A stretch of 64,000 nucleotides of DNA from Brevundimonas sp. A19_0 (GCF_017744255.1 NZ_JAGHQP010000014.1:1-64000); one strand, 5' to 3'. Shown: positions 9,314 to 22,178, numbered from the stretch's first letter. Made by a program: numbers and translations. Notes: a model not told the origin generated them from the letters alone.

Positions 9314-9351
9314 TCGGTCGCCCTACTCCCCCTGGTCGATCCGGAATCGGA

Positions 9352-10548
9352 TCACGCCGCCTGTCCTCGTCGGTCCAGACAGGTCCGGGCCAGACGCCGG
9401 GCCTGTTGGTCCACAGCCAGGGCCACCTCGCAGGCGTCCCCGGTCGCGTCGGCAAGGCCAGAGGCCGACGCCGCTTCCAGCGTGTCGGCTATGACTGCGG
9501 CAATATTGAGAAAGCCCAGACGACGGTCAAGGAAGGCCAGGGCTGCCACTTCATTGGCGGCGTTGAACACCGCCGGGGCATTGCCGCCGGCCTTCAGCGC
9601 CTGCCGGGCCAGGTCCAGGGCCGGGAATCGCTCGATGTCCGGGGCCTCGAAGGTCAGGCTGCCCAAAGCGACCAGATCGAGCGGCGGGGCCTCCCATGCC
9701 ATGCGCCGGGGCCAGGCCAGGGCATAGGCAATCGGCGTGCGCATGTCGGGCGGGCCCATCTGGGCGAGTGTGGATCCATCCACACATTCCACAAGGCTGT
9801 GGATGATCGACTCCGGGTGGACCACCACATCGATCTTCGCCTCGGGCATGGCAAACAACCAGGCGGCCTCGATCATCTCGAGCCCCTTGTTGGCCAGGGT
9901 GGCGCTGTCGACGGAAATCTTGGCGCCCATGCTCCAGTTGGGATGGGCCACGGCCCGCTCGGGCGTGACCTGCGCCAGCTCGTTGAGCGGCGTCTTGCGG
10001 AAGGGACCGCCCGAGGCCGTCAGGACCAGACGGTGGACGTCCTGCGGCCGGTCATGGGGAAACACCTGATAGATGGCCGAGTGCTCGGAATCGACCGGCA
10101 CCACCCGTCCTCCGGCCGCCAGGGCCCGGGCCATGAGGGCCGGCCCGCAGCACACCAGACTCTCCTTGTTGGCCAGGCCGAGGACCGCCCCCGTCCCTGC
10201 CGCCGCCCAGGCCGAGCGAAGGCCGGCGGCGCCGACGATGGCCGCCATGATCCAGTCGGCCGGGCGCAGGGCAGCCTCGACCAGGGCGTCGGCCCCGGCG
10301 CTGACCGCGATCCCGGTCCCGGCAAGCGCCTGCTCAAGCTCGGGGCGCAGGCCCTCGTGGGCGGTGACGACGACCTCGGGCCGCCATCGGCGCGCCGCCT
10401 TGACCAGCCGGGCAATGTTGCGCCCGCCCGTCAGGGCCACCACGTGGAAGCGTTCCGTGCCCGCCCGCTCGGCCTCGTCCATCAGGGCGAGCGTCGAGCT
10501 GCCGACCGAGCCGGTCGCGCCCAGAACGGTAATGCGGCGGGGGGTCAC
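9352..10548 (-). CDS. dxr: 1-deoxy-D-xylulose 5-phosphate reductoisomerase
   Basis: Dxr converts deoxyxylulose 5-phosphate to methylerythritol 4-phosphate with NADPH and Mn or Mg, the first committed step of the MEP isoprenoid pathway. The GTG at 10548 is chosen because it overlaps the cdsA stop by four bases (GTGA) and places the [11 protein letters not shown] dinucleotide-binding loop at residue 8 of a normal 398-residue enzyme; the much longer open frame upstream is a shadow of cdsA. The [10 protein letters not shown] and [10 protein letters not shown] motifs hold substrate and metal ligands. Its isoprenoid product ultimately feeds UppS, encoded two genes upstream. Confidence 0.95.
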   Translation of the reverse strand: MTPRRITVLGATGSVGSSTLALMDEAERAGTERFHVVALTGGRNIARLVKAARRWRPEVVVTAHEGLRPELEQALAGTGIAVSAGADALVEAALRPADWIMAAIVGAAGLRSAWAAAGTGAVLGLANKESLVCCGPALMARALAAGGRVVPVDSEHSAIYQVFPHDRPQDVHRLVLTASGGPFRKTPLNELAQVTPERAVAHPNWSMGAKISVDSATLANKGLEMIEAAWLFAMPEAKIDVVVHPESIIHSLVECVDGSTLAQMGPPDMRTPIAYALAWPRRMAWEAPPLDLVALGSLTFEAPDIERFPALDLARQALKAGGNAPAVFNAANEVAALAFLDRRLGFLNIAAVIADTLEAASASGLADATGDACEVALAVDQQARRLARTCLDRRGQAA

Positions 10549-11363
10549 GCGGTGGCGTCCATCAGGATGAAGATCAGCCGGGCGGCCGCCATGACCACAG
10601 CGGCGAACATCAGGCCGTCGACACGATCCAGCAGACCGCCGTGCCCCGGGATCAGGCCCCCGGCGTCCTTGACGCCGAACCGGCGCTTGATGGCCGACTC
10701 CCACAGGTCTCCGGCCATGGTCGCAAGGGCTGCGGCCAGGCCCAGAACCAGACCCCAGAAGGGATGCGGCACGTCCAGAGGCAGGACCCAGGCGATCAAC
10801 CCTCCGGCCGCCGCACCGGCGACCATGCCGCCGACGAAGCCGGACCAGGTCTTGTTGGGGGAATAGCGGGGCCACAGCTTGGGCCCCTTCAGCAGGCTGC
10901 CGACGATGAAGGCGGCCACGTCCGATGACCAGGCGACCACAAAGACCAGAATGGTCCAGCTGAGACCGACCATCGACTGGCCGTCGCGCAGCCAGATCAG
11001 CAGTATGGCGGGCCAGCCGAGGTAGAGGACGCCATAGGCCGCATCCAGACCCTCCTGCCCGATCCGTCTGGCGAACAGGCCGGCGGCGGCGGCGGCCAGC
11101 ACCAGGGTGACGAGGGCGGGCGACATGGCCCCCGTGTCGGCAATGGCGGTGACGGCGACCAGCGACAGGGCCACCGCCCAGAAGATCGGCGTGGGGCGCC
11201 CGGGGACGCTCATCTCGGCCCATTCGCGGGCCAGCAGCACACAGGCCGCCAGCATGATGGCGAGGAACCATAGATTACCGGCCCAGATCGCGAGCACGGC
11301 CAGAGGCGCCAGCACCAGCGCCGACACCACCCGCATGCCCAGATTGCCGAACGGAATGGCCAT
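10545..11363 (-). CDS. cdsA: Phosphatidate cytidylyltransferase
   Basis: CdsA makes CDP-diacylglycerol from phosphatidate and CTP in the inner membrane, the branch point for all phospholipids. The 272-residue protein has about seven or eight hydrophobic helices and ends with the family signature, KRRFGVKD followed by [16 protein letters not shown] at 11363 overlaps the uppS stop by one base and gives [11 protein letters not shown] as N-terminus; the frame upstream of it is a uppS shadow. It is followed by dxr with a four-base overlap. Confidence 0.94.
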   Translation of the reverse strand: MAIPFGNLGMRVVSALVLAPLAVLAIWAGNLWFLAIMLAACVLLAREWAEMSVPGRPTPIFWAVALSLVAVTAIADTGAMSPALVTLVLAAAAAGLFARRIGQEGLDAAYGVLYLGWPAILLIWLRDGQSMVGLSWTILVFVVAWSSDVAAFIVGSLLKGPKLWPRYSPNKTWSGFVGGMVAGAAAGGLIAWVLPLDVPHPFWGLVLGLAAALATMAGDLWESAIKRRFGVKDAGGLIPGHGGLLDRVDGLMFAAVVMAAARLIFILMDATA

Positions 11364-12145
11364 CAGGACGCCACCGCCGAGGGTTCGGGCGCGCGTCCAC
11401 CGAAACGCCGGTCCCGACGACGGTATTCGCCGACCGCGGCGTTCAGGGCCTCGGCGCCATAGTCCGGCCAGAGGATGTCCTGGAAGACCATTTCGGCATA
11501 GGCCGCTTCCCACAGCAGGAAGTTCGACAGCCGCTGCTCGCCCGAGGTGCGGATGATCAGATCGACCGGCGGCCCCCGATGGGTCGACAGGGCCCCGTCG
11601 ATGTCAGCCTCGGTGAAGGTGGGGCTCGCCTCGCCGCTCTCCGCCGCGCGGCGGACCAGGCGGTTCATGGCGTCCACGATGTCGGCGCGGCCGCCATAGT
11701 TGAACGCCACCTGCAGCAGGAAACGGTCGTTATGCGCGGTCTCACGCTCGGCACGATCGACAATGGCAGCGATATCTTCCGGCAGGCCCTCGCGGCGGCC
11801 CAGGATATGGATCCGCACCCCTTCCCGCTTCAGTCGGTCGAGATCGCTGCCGACATAGGCGCGCACCAGCCCCATCAGGTCCGAGACCTCCTCGGCCGAG
11901 CGCTTCCAGTTCTCGGTCGAGAAGCCGAACACCGTCAGGCACTGGATGCCGAGGTCGGCCGCCGCCCGCACGGTGCGCTTCAGGGCCTGCACACCCTCGC
12001 GGTGGCCCATCGCCCGGGGCAGACCCCGCGCCGCCGCCCAGCGTCCGTTGCCGTCCATGATCAGGGCGACGTGGGCCGGTCCCGTGACCGTGTCGGCCCG
12101 GGCGGAGGAGGACTCTGACGCGTGAGGGGGCCCCGAGGTCGTCAC
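11363..12145 (-). CDS. uppS: Undecaprenyl diphosphate synthase
   Basis: UppS is a cis-prenyltransferase that extends farnesyl diphosphate with isopentenyl units to the C55 carrier used for peptidoglycan and O-antigen synthesis. The MDGNGRWA motif (Asp31 catalytic) and the [14 protein letters not shown] segment near residue 210 are diagnostic. The length of 260 residues is typical, with a non-conserved N-terminal tail of about 24 residues. Its start overlaps the frr stop by four bases and its stop overlaps cdsA by one base, matching the frr-uppS-cdsA-dxr order common in proteobacteria. Confidence 0.96.
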   Translation of the reverse strand: MTTSGPPHASESSSARADTVTGPAHVALIMDGNGRWAAARGLPRAMGHREGVQALKRTVRAAADLGIQCLTVFGFSTENWKRSAEEVSDLMGLVRAYVGSDLDRLKREGVRIHILGRREGLPEDIAAIVDRAERETAHNDRFLLQVAFNYGGRADIVDAMNRLVRRAAESGEASPTFTEADIDGALSTHRGPPVDLIIRTSGEQRLSNFLLWEAAYAEMVFQDILWPDYGAEALNAAVGEYRRRDRRFGGRAPEPSAVAS

Positions 12146-12699
12146 ACCTGCATGATCTCGGCTTCCTTGACCTTCATCATCTCGTCGATGCGCTTGATGG
12201 CCGCGTCGGTGTCCTTCTGGACCTCGGCTTCCATCTTCTTCTGCTCATCCTGACTGATGTCGCTGGCCTTTTCCGCCTTCTTGAGGTCGTCGTTGGCGTC
12301 GCGGCGCACGTTGCGCACGGCGATCTTCTGCTGCTCGGCGTATTTGCCGGCCAACTTGACCAGGTCGCGACGGCGCTCCTCGGTCAGCGGCGGGATCGGA
12401 ATGCGCAGGGTCTGGCCGTCGACGACGGGGTTCAGGCCCAGGCCGGCCGAGCGAATCGCCTTTTCGACCGACACCACCATGCCCTTGTCCCAGACACTGA
12501 CGGTGATCATGCGCGGCTCGGGCACGCTGATGGCGGCGACAGCATTCAGGGGCGAAGTCGAGCCATAGGCCTCGACCTGGACCGGGTCGAGCAGGCCCGC
12601 GTTGGCCCGGCCGGTGCGCAGGCCGGCGAACTCGTCCTTCAGCGCGGCCACAGCCTTGTCCATGCGATCGCGGTAGGATTTCAGATCGGGTTTGGCCAT
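12142..12699 (-). CDS. frr: Ribosome recycling factor
   Basis: RRF works with EF-G to split the post-termination ribosome. The 185-residue protein is nearly all helical coiled coil with the conserved [13 protein letters not shown] segment near residues 26-38, and [12 protein letters not shown] in the middle. It lies 26 bases after pyrH and overlaps uppS by four bases. The usual tsf-pyrH-frr-uppS order is kept. Confidence 0.97.
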   Translation of the reverse strand: MAKPDLKSYRDRMDKAVAALKDEFAGLRTGRANAGLLDPVQVEAYGSTSPLNAVAAISVPEPRMITVSVWDKGMVVSVEKAIRSAGLGLNPVVDGQTLRIPIPPLTEERRRDLVKLAGKYAEQQKIAVRNVRRDANDDLKKAEKASDISQDEQKKMEAEVQKDTDAAIKRIDEMMKVKEAEIMQV

Positions 12700-12725
12700 T
12701 TTATCCTCGTTGCAGGTCTGTTCGT

Positions 12726-13472
12726 TCAGCGGTCGCTTCTAGCGCCCGACTGGATGACGGTGAAGGCGCCCTCGCCGCGAAGCACCTTGTCGAGCGAGTC
12801 GTCCTCGCGGATCGAGAAGACGACGATGGGGATGCCGCTGTCGCGCATCAGCGCCACGGCCGAGGCGTCCATGACCCGAAGGTCGCGCGCCAACACATCG
12901 TGATAGGTCAGGGTGTCGTAGCGGGTGGCCGAGGCGTCCTTCTTGGGATCGGCGCTGTAGACGCCGTCCACGCTGGTACCCTTCAGCAGGGCATCGCAGC
13001 CCATTTCGGCCGCGCGCAGCGCCGCCCCCGAATCGGTGGTGAAGAAGGGCGCGCCCACGCCGGCGGCGAAGATCACCACCCGGCCCTTTTCGAGGTGACG
13101 CAGGGCGCGGCGACGGATGTAGGGCTCGGCCACCGCATTCATGGTCAGGGCGCTCTGCACGCGGGTCTGGACGCCGATTTTCTCAAGCGCCCCCTGCATA
13201 GCCAGGGCATTCATGACAGTCGCCAGCATGCCCATATAGTCAGCGGTCGTCCGTTCCATGCCAGCCGCTGCCTTGGACACGCCGCGGAAGATGTTGCCGC
13301 CACCGATCACCAGACAGATTTCGACGCCCTGCCGCGCGACCCGGGCCACGGCCTCGGCCACCGATTCGACCGTGCCGATATCGATGCCGAATCCCTGGTC
13401 TCCCATCAGGACCTCGCCCGACACCTTCAGCAGGACGCGCTTGTATCGATATCCGGACGAGGGTGAGGGCAT
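12726..13472 (-). CDS. pyrH: Uridylate kinase
   Basis: PyrH phosphorylates UMP to UDP as a hexamer of the amino acid kinase fold. Family motifs include [16 protein letters not shown] near the N-terminus, [11 protein letters not shown], and the [15 protein letters not shown] region near residue 165. The length of 248 residues is normal. A strong hairpin separates it from tsf, so it may have its own promoter in the roughly 130-base gap upstream; I cannot pick out a convincing one. Confidence 0.96.
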   Translation of the reverse strand: MPSPSSGYRYKRVLLKVSGEVLMGDQGFGIDIGTVESVAEAVARVARQGVEICLVIGGGNIFRGVSKAAAGMERTTADYMGMLATVMNALAMQGALEKIGVQTRVQSALTMNAVAEPYIRRRALRHLEKGRVVIFAAGVGAPFFTTDSGAALRAAEMGCDALLKGTSVDGVYSADPKKDASATRYDTLTYHDVLARDLRVMDASAVALMRDSGIPIVVFSIREDDSLDKVLRGEGAFTVIQSGARSDR

Positions 13473-13519
13473 GATCTATCCGTCAACAGGAAGCCGCGCG
13501 AACCGGCGGCCATAAACAA

Positions 13520-13553
13520 GGGGCGCGTGGGCCTTCAAAGCCCAACGCGCCCC
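13520..13553 (-). terminator. Intrinsic terminator after tsf
   Basis: GGGGCGCG-T-GGGC pairs with GCCCAACGCGCCCC around a short loop, with one bulged base. Read on the minus strand, the stem is followed by CTTGTTTA, a modest U-rich tract. It lies about 50 bases after the tsf stop and upstream of pyrH, so it probably ends or attenuates the rpsB-tsf transcript. Confidence 0.75.
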
Positions 13554-13604
13554 CGTATGCAACGCTCCGATCACAGATCGGAACGGTATTCGACCAATCG
13601 GGCC

Positions 13605-14543
13605 TTAGCCGGCGGTCATCGACGCCACTTCGGCGGCGAAGTCCGGGCCTTCGACCTTTTCAACGCCCTCACCCAGCGCCAGACGGACAAAGCCGGCCAG
13701 CTTCAGGTTCGACGAGCCGAGTTCCTTGGCCGTGTCGGCGACCAGTTGCTCGACCGTGACGTCGGGGTTCATGACGAACGGCTGCTTGGACAGCACCACG
13801 TCCTTCTGGAACTTGGCGATCTGGCCCGAGACGATCTTGTCGATCATGTTCTCGGGGCGACCTTCTTCCTTGGCCTTTTCGGTCAGGACAGCGCGTTCCT
13901 TCTCGATGGCGGCGGGGTCCAGATCGTCAGTGTTCAGCGACAGCGGCGCCGTGGCGGCGACGTGCATGGCGATCTTGCGGCCCAGCTCGCGCAGCGCAGC
14001 CTTGTCACCCGCGCCTTCCAGCGCGACCAGCACGCCGATGCGGCCGACGCCCGGCGACACGGCGTTGTGGACGTAGGAGGCGACGACGCCTTCCTCGACC
14101 GACAGGCGCGCGGCGCGACGCAGCTGCATGTTCTCGCCGATGGTGGCGATCAGGCGGGTCACCTCGTCCTGGACGGTGGTGCCGTTTTCGAGCTGGGCGC
14201 CGTGGATGGCCTCGACGCTGTGGTGCTCGAGGCCCAGTTGGGCGAACGACTTGGCCGCTTCCTGGAACAGGTCGTTGCGGGCCACGAAGTCGGTTTCGGC
14301 GTTGAACTCGATGGCGGCACCGATTTCGCCCTTGCCGTCTTCACGGGTGGCGACGGCGACCAGACCTTCGGCGGCGACGCGGTCAGCCTTCTTGGCGGCC
14401 TTGGACAGGCCCTTGGCGCGCAGCCAGTCGATGGCGGCAGTGATGTCGCCATTGGTTTCCTGCAGGGCCTTCTTGCAGTCCATCATGCCCACGCCCGAAC
14501 GCTCGCGCAGTTCCTTGACGAGGGCGGCGGTGATCTCGGCCAT
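13605..14543 (-). CDS. tsf: Translation elongation factor Ts
   Basis: EF-Ts is the nucleotide exchange factor for EF-Tu. The N-terminal UBA-like domain has [15 protein letters not shown] (residues 14-28), and the exchange motif ETDFVARND lies near residue 85. The length of 312 residues is typical of alphaproteobacteria. It follows rpsB with a strong hairpin in the gap and is followed by an intrinsic terminator, so rpsB and tsf form a two-gene unit with internal attenuation likely. Confidence 0.97.
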   Translation of the reverse strand: MAEITAALVKELRERSGVGMMDCKKALQETNGDITAAIDWLRAKGLSKAAKKADRVAAEGLVAVATREDGKGEIGAAIEFNAETDFVARNDLFQEAAKSFAQLGLEHHSVEAIHGAQLENGTTVQDEVTRLIATIGENMQLRRAARLSVEEGVVASYVHNAVSPGVGRIGVLVALEGAGDKAALRELGRKIAMHVAATAPLSLNTDDLDPAAIEKERAVLTEKAKEEGRPENMIDKIVSGQIAKFQKDVVLSKQPFVMNPDVTVEQLVADTAKELGSSNLKLAGFVRLALGEGVEKVEGPDFAAEVASMTAG

Positions 14544-14574
14544 GTTCAGTCTCCTGATATTCTGAATGCGGGAA

Positions 14575-14599
14575 CGGCCGGGCTGGTTTAGCCCGGCCG
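14575..14599 (-). terminator. Perfect hairpin in rpsB-tsf gap (attenuator or processing site)
   Basis: CGGCCGGGCT and AGCCCGGCCG form a perfect 10-bp stem with a five-base loop. No U-tract follows on the minus strand, so full termination is unlikely. A hairpin here could lower tsf relative to rpsB or mark an RNA processing point, as the E. coli rpsB-tsf spacer does. Confidence 0.6.
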
Positions 14600-14635
14600 C
14601 GTAACAGTTTGGCGGTCGCGGAGAACCGCCTGGCG

Positions 14636-15493
14636 TCAGGCCTCGGCCTTGTCCGTCTCGGCAGCTTCCGGAGCCGCCTCCTCGGAGGCCGGAGCGGCCT
14701 CAGCGGCGGCTTCGGGCTCGGCTTCAGCCGGAGCGGCCTTGGTGCTCAGGGCCGGCTCGGACGGAGGGGCTTCCGAGGCGCCGATATCGACACCCGAGGC
14801 CGACTGGCCGGCGGCCAGACCGTCCAGAACCGCGTCGGCGATCAGATCGCAGTAGGTCTGGATGGCACGCGCGGCGTCATCGTTGCCCGGGATCGGATAG
14901 GTGATGCCGTCCGGATCGCAGTTGGTGTCGAGGATGGCGATCACCGGAATGTTCAACTTGCGCGCTTCCAGGATGGCGATCGACTCCTTGTTGGTGTCGA
15001 TCACGAACATGATGTCCGGCAGCCCGCCCATGTCCTTGATGCCACCCAGCGACAGCTCCAGCTTGTCGCGCTCGCGGGTCAGGGTCAGCAGTTCCTTCTT
15101 CTGGCGGCCTTCGCCACCGGTTTCCAGAAGGGCGTCCAGTTCACGCAGGCGCTGAATCGAGCCCGAGACCGTCTTCCAGTTGGTCAGGGTGCCGCCGAGC
15201 CAGCGGTTGTTCATGTAATATTGGGCGCAGCGCTTGGCGGCTTCGGCCACCGGATCCGACGCCTGACGCTTGGTGCCGACGAACAGCACGCGGCCGCCCT
15301 TGGCCGCCACATCGCGCACGGCGACCAGCGCCTGGTGCAGCAGCGGGATCGACTGCGACAGGTCGATGATGTGGATGTTGGAGCGCGAGCCAAAGATGTA
15401 GCGCTCCATCTTCGGGTTCCAGCGGTGGGTCTGGTGGCCGAAGTGGGCGCCCGCTTCCAGCAGGGTGCGCATCGAGAATTCAGGCAGAGCCAT
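14636..15493 (-). CDS. rpsB: 30S ribosomal protein S2
   Basis: S2 is a late-binding protein of the small ribosomal subunit. The ATG at 15493 follows an AAGGA sequence and gives [20 protein letters not shown], the family N-terminus. The longer frame upstream (to 15718) has no conserved residues and is rejected. The protein is 285 residues because an Ala/Glu/Pro-rich tail of about 45 residues follows the S2 fold; such acidic tails are common in this order. It heads the rpsB-tsf unit behind a leader of about 115 bases. Confidence 0.97.
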   Translation of the reverse strand: MALPEFSMRTLLEAGAHFGHQTHRWNPKMERYIFGSRSNIHIIDLSQSIPLLHQALVAVRDVAAKGGRVLFVGTKRQASDPVAEAAKRCAQYYMNNRWLGGTLTNWKTVSGSIQRLRELDALLETGGEGRQKKELLTLTRERDKLELSLGGIKDMGGLPDIMFVIDTNKESIAILEARKLNIPVIAILDTNCDPDGITYPIPGNDDAARAIQTYCDLIADAVLDGLAAGQSASGVDIGASEAPPSEPALSTKAAPAEAEPEAAAEAAPASEEAAPEAAETDKAEA

Positions 15494-15617
15494 GATCGTA
15501 AAGTCCTTTTTCCGATTCAATCCGCCGCAGACGGTGAAAAGGACCGCCGGGTCCCTCGGAACGGCTCGACCGGGATGTCTCCCCGGACGCGCCACGCCTG
15601 CGTGTGAAGTGCGCGGG

Positions 15618-15646
15618 CATCTAGGCGACATCGACGGAAAAGGCAA
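15618..15646 (-). promoter_or_regulatory. Candidate housekeeping promoter for rpsB
   Basis: On the minus strand TTGCCT and TAGATG are separated by 17 bases, and the -10 context CCTAGAT resembles the Caulobacter housekeeping -10 (GCTANAWC). Transcription would begin near 15610 and give a leader of roughly 115 bases before rpsB. The call is by eye only. Confidence 0.45.
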
Positions 15647-15672
15647 GGCCTGGGTCGCAGGTCCCCGGACGG

Positions 15673-16034
15673 TCAGAGCTTGTGCAGGCCGTCGAAGCGC
15701 GTGGTTTCGACCGTCCACGGCTCGACATCGTCAAGCGTGCGGACATTGACTGCGATCATGTCACGCCCGTCCGGAGACTTGCCGGCGCCAAAAGGCTCAA
15801 CGCCACACACGCGGCAGAAGCGATGGCTGATGACATGGCGATTGAACAGATACTCGCTCAGCCGGTCCTCGCCCCGGATCAGGCGGAAGGCCTCGGGCGT
15901 AACGAAGCCCAGCATCAGGCCCTTGCGGTAGCAGTGGGTGCAGTTGCACTCGATCACCCCGGACAGGTCCAGGTCGGCCTCGAAGGCCACGGCCCCGCAG
16001 TGACAGGACCCCTTGTGTGTCGCCGTCTCGCCCA

Positions 16035-16035
<1 letters not shown>
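15673..16035 (-). CDS. GFA family zinc-binding protein
   Basis: The 120-residue protein belongs to the family of the glutathione-dependent formaldehyde-activating enzyme Gfa. It has the expected cysteine pattern: GSCHCGAV near residue 10, CNCTHC near residue 35 and FCRVCG near residue 75, which bind two zinc ions. Most family members do not have Gfa activity, so the substrate is unknown. ATG at 16035 overlaps the dnaE stop by one base, so it is very likely co-translated with the replicative polymerase. It is the last gene before the rpsB leader. Confidence 0.85.
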
Positions 16036-19496
<3,461 letters not shown>

Positions 19497-19609
19497 CGAC
19501 TGTCTCCCCTGCCCTGCGGATCACACATGCCCCTGACTATGGAAGGATTCTGCCGACGGGCACCCCGGCAGTTCCAATCCATCCCCAGCCGCGCGACGCC
19601 CCCGGTGGA

Positions 19610-19699
19610 TCAATAGGCCAGCAGGGCGGCCTGCCAGGCCATCCAGACGAAGCCGCCGCACGACGCCAGCGACAGCATTTCCCGAACCCAACGTGCCAT
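19610..19699 (-). CDS. sidA: SidA-like SOS-induced micro-membrane protein, 29 aa
   Basis: An open frame of 29 codons runs from ATG at 19699 to TGA at 19610 and is preceded by a strong GGAGG. The peptide starts MARWVREMLSLASCGGF and continues as one hydrophobic helix rich in Trp and Ala, so it should sit in the inner membrane. Two perfect LexA boxes lie just upstream. In Caulobacter crescentus, sidA is a 29-residue, LexA-controlled inner-membrane protein that blocks division through FtsW and FtsN, and it lies next to dnaE. The same length, topology, control and neighbour make orthology likely. The sequence match itself could not be tested here. Confidence 0.75.
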   Translation of the reverse strand: MARWVREMLSLASCGGFVWMAWQAALLAY

Positions 19700-19717
19700 G
19701 ACGGCCCTCCGCGTGAT

Positions 19718-19732
19718 GTTCCTGTCTTGTTC
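19718..19732. promoter_or_regulatory. LexA (SOS) box, proximal
   Basis: GTTC-N7-GTTC on the plus strand, that is GAAC-N7-GAAC towards the micro-gene, an exact match to the alphaproteobacterial LexA operator. Its near edge is 18 bases upstream of the 29-codon gene, where bound LexA would cover the promoter or the start of the transcript. Confidence 0.85.
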
Positions 19733-19735
19733 TAT

Positions 19736-19750
19736 GTTCCATGTATGTTC
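19736..19750. promoter_or_regulatory. LexA (SOS) box, distal
   Basis: A second exact GTTC-N7-GTTC, three bases beyond the first. Two perfect boxes in tandem are very unlikely by chance in DNA this GC-rich. The msrA gene starts 53 bases away on the other strand, so LexA might affect both genes; this is inference. Confidence 0.85.
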
Positions 19751-19803
19751 CGCGTCAAGAGGCGGATTGAAACCGGGCGACCGTTGATCTCGTATGTGGG
19801 GTC

Positions 19804-20412
19804 ATGACCCGTCTGATCATTGCCGTCCTCGCCCTGATCGCCGCCTGCAGCCCGGCGCCCCCTGCCCCGGCAGAGCCGCCGCCGCCCGGCAGCCAGACCG
19901 CGACCTTCGCCGGGGGCTGTTTCTGGTCTTCGGAGAAGGCGTTCGAGCACGTCCGCGGCGTGTCGTCGGTTGTCTCGGGATTTGCGGGGGGCCATGTCGC
20001 GAACCCCACCTACGCCCAGGTCGTGCGGGGCGGCACCGGTCACCGCGAGGCGATCCAGGTCACCTTCGACCCCCGGGTCGTCAGCTACCGCGCACTGGTC
20101 GACCGGTTCTGGCGCACGATCGATCCGACGGATCCAGACGGCGTGTTCTGCGACCAGGGGCCCAGCTACCGCACGGCCGTGTTTGCGACGGCTGAGCAGC
20201 GCCCGGTCGCCGAGGCGTCGCGCGCCGCCGCCCAGAGGGCTCTGGGCCGGGAGTTCGTCACGCCGGTGCTGGCCTCGGCCCGCTTCTGGCCGGCGGGCCC
20301 GGAGCATCAGGACTATGCCGAGCGCAATCCCGCCCGGTACGAGGCCTATCGCATCGGCTGTCGTCGCACCCCGGCCCTCCAGCGCGTCTGGGGTGACGCC
20401 GCGGTCAACTAG
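19804..20412 (+). CDS. msrA: Peptide-methionine (S)-S-oxide reductase, lipoprotein form
   Basis: MsrA reduces methionine-S-sulfoxide in damaged proteins. The catalytic motif GGCFW has Cys39, and further cysteines lie in FCDQG and near the C-terminus (RIGCRR), available for resolving. Unlike cytoplasmic MsrA, this 202-residue protein begins with a hydrophobic stretch ending LIAAC, a lipobox with Cys15, followed by a Pro-rich linker, so it is probably anchored in the periplasm. Reducing power would then have to come from a periplasmic thiol system. It is divergent from the sidA-like gene and ends four bases from the convergent SDR gene. Confidence 0.9.
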   Translation: MTRLIIAVLALIAACSPAPPAPAEPPPPGSQTATFAGGCFWSSEKAFEHVRGVSSVVSGFAGGHVANPTYAQVVRGGTGHREAIQVTFDPRVVSYRALVDRFWRTIDPTDPDGVFCDQGPSYRTAVFATAEQRPVAEASRAAAQRALGREFVTPVLASARFWPAGPEHQDYAERNPARYEAYRIGCRRTPALQRVWGDAAVN

Positions 20413-20416
20413 GGCC

Positions 20417-21274
20417 TCAGCCGATCTTGACGCCGGGCGGCGGAACGCTGTCGGCCGGGACGAAGAAGTCCGGCATCAGCGGCTTGGTGGGATCGACCCG
20501 GTAGACCTCGAAGTCCCGCACTCCCTGCTCGTAGAGGAAGCTGTCGTCGATCAGGAACCGGCCCGTATTCTCGCGGGCGGGCAGGCAGAACAGGGCGTGG
20601 GCCGCATCAGCCAGAATATCGGGCGTGCGACAGTGGGCCAGTCCCTCCTTGCCGGTCAGGGCGAATTCGATGGCGGCCGTGGCCACCGCGGTCCGCGGCC
20701 ACAGGGCGTTGAAGGCAATGCCGTCGGATTTGAACTCTTCGGCCATGCCCAGCATGGCGAGGCTCATATTGTACTTGGCCATCGAATAGGCGACGTGCGG
20801 GCCGAACCAGTGCGGCGCCAGATCCAGCGGCGGCGACAGCGCCAGCACATGCGGATTGGCCGCCTTCTTCAGATGCGGAATACAGGCCTTCGACACCAGG
20901 AAGGTGCCCCGCCCGTTGACCTGATGCATCAGGTCATAGCGCTTCATGTCGGTGGCCAGGGTGCCGGTCAGCTGGATGGCCGAGGCATTGTTTACGCAGA
21001 TGTCGATGCCGCCGAACCGCTCCACCGTAGCCTCCACCGCCGCCATGACCGACTCCTCGCTACGGACGTCGACAACCAGCGGCAGGGCCTTGCCGCCGGC
21101 CGCCTCAATCTCCTCGGCGGCGGAATAGATGGTGCCCGGCAGGTGCTTGTGCGGCTCGGCCGTCTTGGCCGCGATCACCACATTGGCGCCGTCGCGGGCC
21201 GCGCGCAGGCCTATGGCCAGCCCGATTCCCCGGCTGGCACCCGTGATGAAGAGGGTTTTTCCGTTCAGCGACAT
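20417..21274 (-). CDS. HSDL2-like short-chain dehydrogenase
   Basis: This is a 285-residue NAD(P)-dependent SDR with the cofactor loop TGASRGIG (residues 11-18), NNAS in the core and the active-site pair YSMAK. The AAKTAEPHKHLPGTIYSAAEE segment is typical of the hydroxysteroid dehydrogenase-like 2 group. ATG at 21274 is used because GGAGGA precedes it; the longer frame upstream runs into the divergent promoter. It is divergent from the dienoyl-CoA isomerase-like gene, so a role in lipid or acyl-CoA metabolism is plausible. The substrate is not known. Confidence 0.85.
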   Translation of the reverse strand: MSLNGKTLFITGASRGIGLAIGLRAARDGANVVIAAKTAEPHKHLPGTIYSAAEEIEAAGGKALPLVVDVRSEESVMAAVEATVERFGGIDICVNNASAIQLTGTLATDMKRYDLMHQVNGRGTFLVSKACIPHLKKAANPHVLALSPPLDLAPHWFGPHVAYSMAKYNMSLAMLGMAEEFKSDGIAFNALWPRTAVATAAIEFALTGKEGLAHCRTPDILADAAHALFCLPARENTGRFLIDDSFLYEQGVRDFEVYRVDPTKPLMPDFFVPADSVPPPGVKIG

Positions 21275-21347
21275 CGGCAGGGTCCTCCAGTGCATTTCGA
21301 TGGAAAACCGATAGCATGGGTCGACCCGCAATCACGATGGCCCGGAC

Positions 21348-22178
21348 ATGACTGACACCCTTCCCTTCCAGATCACCCGCGAGGGCGCCGTCGCCCGCCT
21401 GACCCTGTCGCGCCCGGAAGCGTCCAATGCGCTCGACATGCGCTTCTGGAGGGGGCTGGGTCCGGCGTTGAAGAATCTGGACGCGGGTGGCGATGTGCGG
21501 GCGCTGGTCCTGTCGGGCGAAGGCCGGAATTTCTGCGCCGGCATGGACATCTCGGTGTTCTCGGGTGGCGCCATCCTCGGCACTGACACGGCGGCCGAGC
21601 GGCAGGCCTTTCATCAGGCCGCGCGAGACCTTCAGGACGCCCTGTCGATGCTGGAGCGGGTGCGGTTTCCGGTGATCGCCGCCGTCCAGGGGGCCTGCGT
21701 CGGCGCGGGGCTGGACATGGTTGCCGCCTGCGACCTGCGGCTGGCCACCGAGGGCGCGTATTTCCGTGTCGAGGAGATCAACATCGGCATGATGGCCGAC
21801 GTCGGCAGCCTGCAACGCCTGCCCCGCCTACTGCCCGAGGGCGTGGTCCGCGAACTGGCCTATCTGGGCACCAGTCTGACGGCGGACCGCGCCGAGCGCC
21901 TTGGCTTCGTCAACGCCGTCCTGCCCGATGCCGAGGCCCTGCAGGCGGCCGCCATGGAGATGGCGCAGGCGATCGCCGCCAAGGCGCCGCTGGCCATTTC
22001 GGGCTCGAAGGCTGCCTTCGCCTATGCCCGCGATCACACCGTGGCCGACGGCCTGGAATGGGCCGCCGTCATGCAGGGGTCGATCTGGAACACGGCCGAC
22101 ATTCTGGGCGCCATTCAGGCCCGCGCGACCAAGTCCACGCCGGAGTTTGCGGACCTGCACCCCCTGCCGAAACCCTGA
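21348..22178 (+). CDS. Crotonase family protein, probable dienoyl-CoA isomerase
   Basis: The 276-residue crotonase fold has the oxyanion-hole segments GRNFCAGMD and GACVGAGLDM. The active-site region RVEEINIGMMADVGSLQRLP closely resembles that of eukaryotic ECH1, delta(3,5)-delta(2,4)-dienoyl-CoA isomerase. Its three acidic residues are present: Asp in AGLDM, Glu in VEEIN and Asp in MADVG. ECH1 shifts double bonds in the degradation of unsaturated fatty acids with odd-numbered double bonds. Annotation as plain enoyl-CoA hydratase would miss this. It stands alone on the plus strand, divergent from the SDR and convergent with lolD (9 bases between stops). Confidence 0.82.
   Translation: MTDTLPFQITREGAVARLTLSRPEASNALDMRFWRGLGPALKNLDAGGDVRALVLSGEGRNFCAGMDISVFSGGAILGTDTAAERQAFHQAARDLQDALSMLERVRFPVIAAVQGACVGAGLDMVAACDLRLATEGAYFRVEEINIGMMADVGSLQRLPRLLPEGVVRELAYLGTSLTADRAERLGFVNAVLPDAEALQAAAMEMAQAIAAKAPLAISGSKAAFAYARDHTVADGLEWAAVMQGSIWNTADILGAIQARATKSTPEFADLHPLPKP

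Noticed and set aside
10549..11271. Upstream extension of dxr
   Set aside because: It lies within cdsA; a GTG overlapping the cdsA stop gives a normal Dxr.
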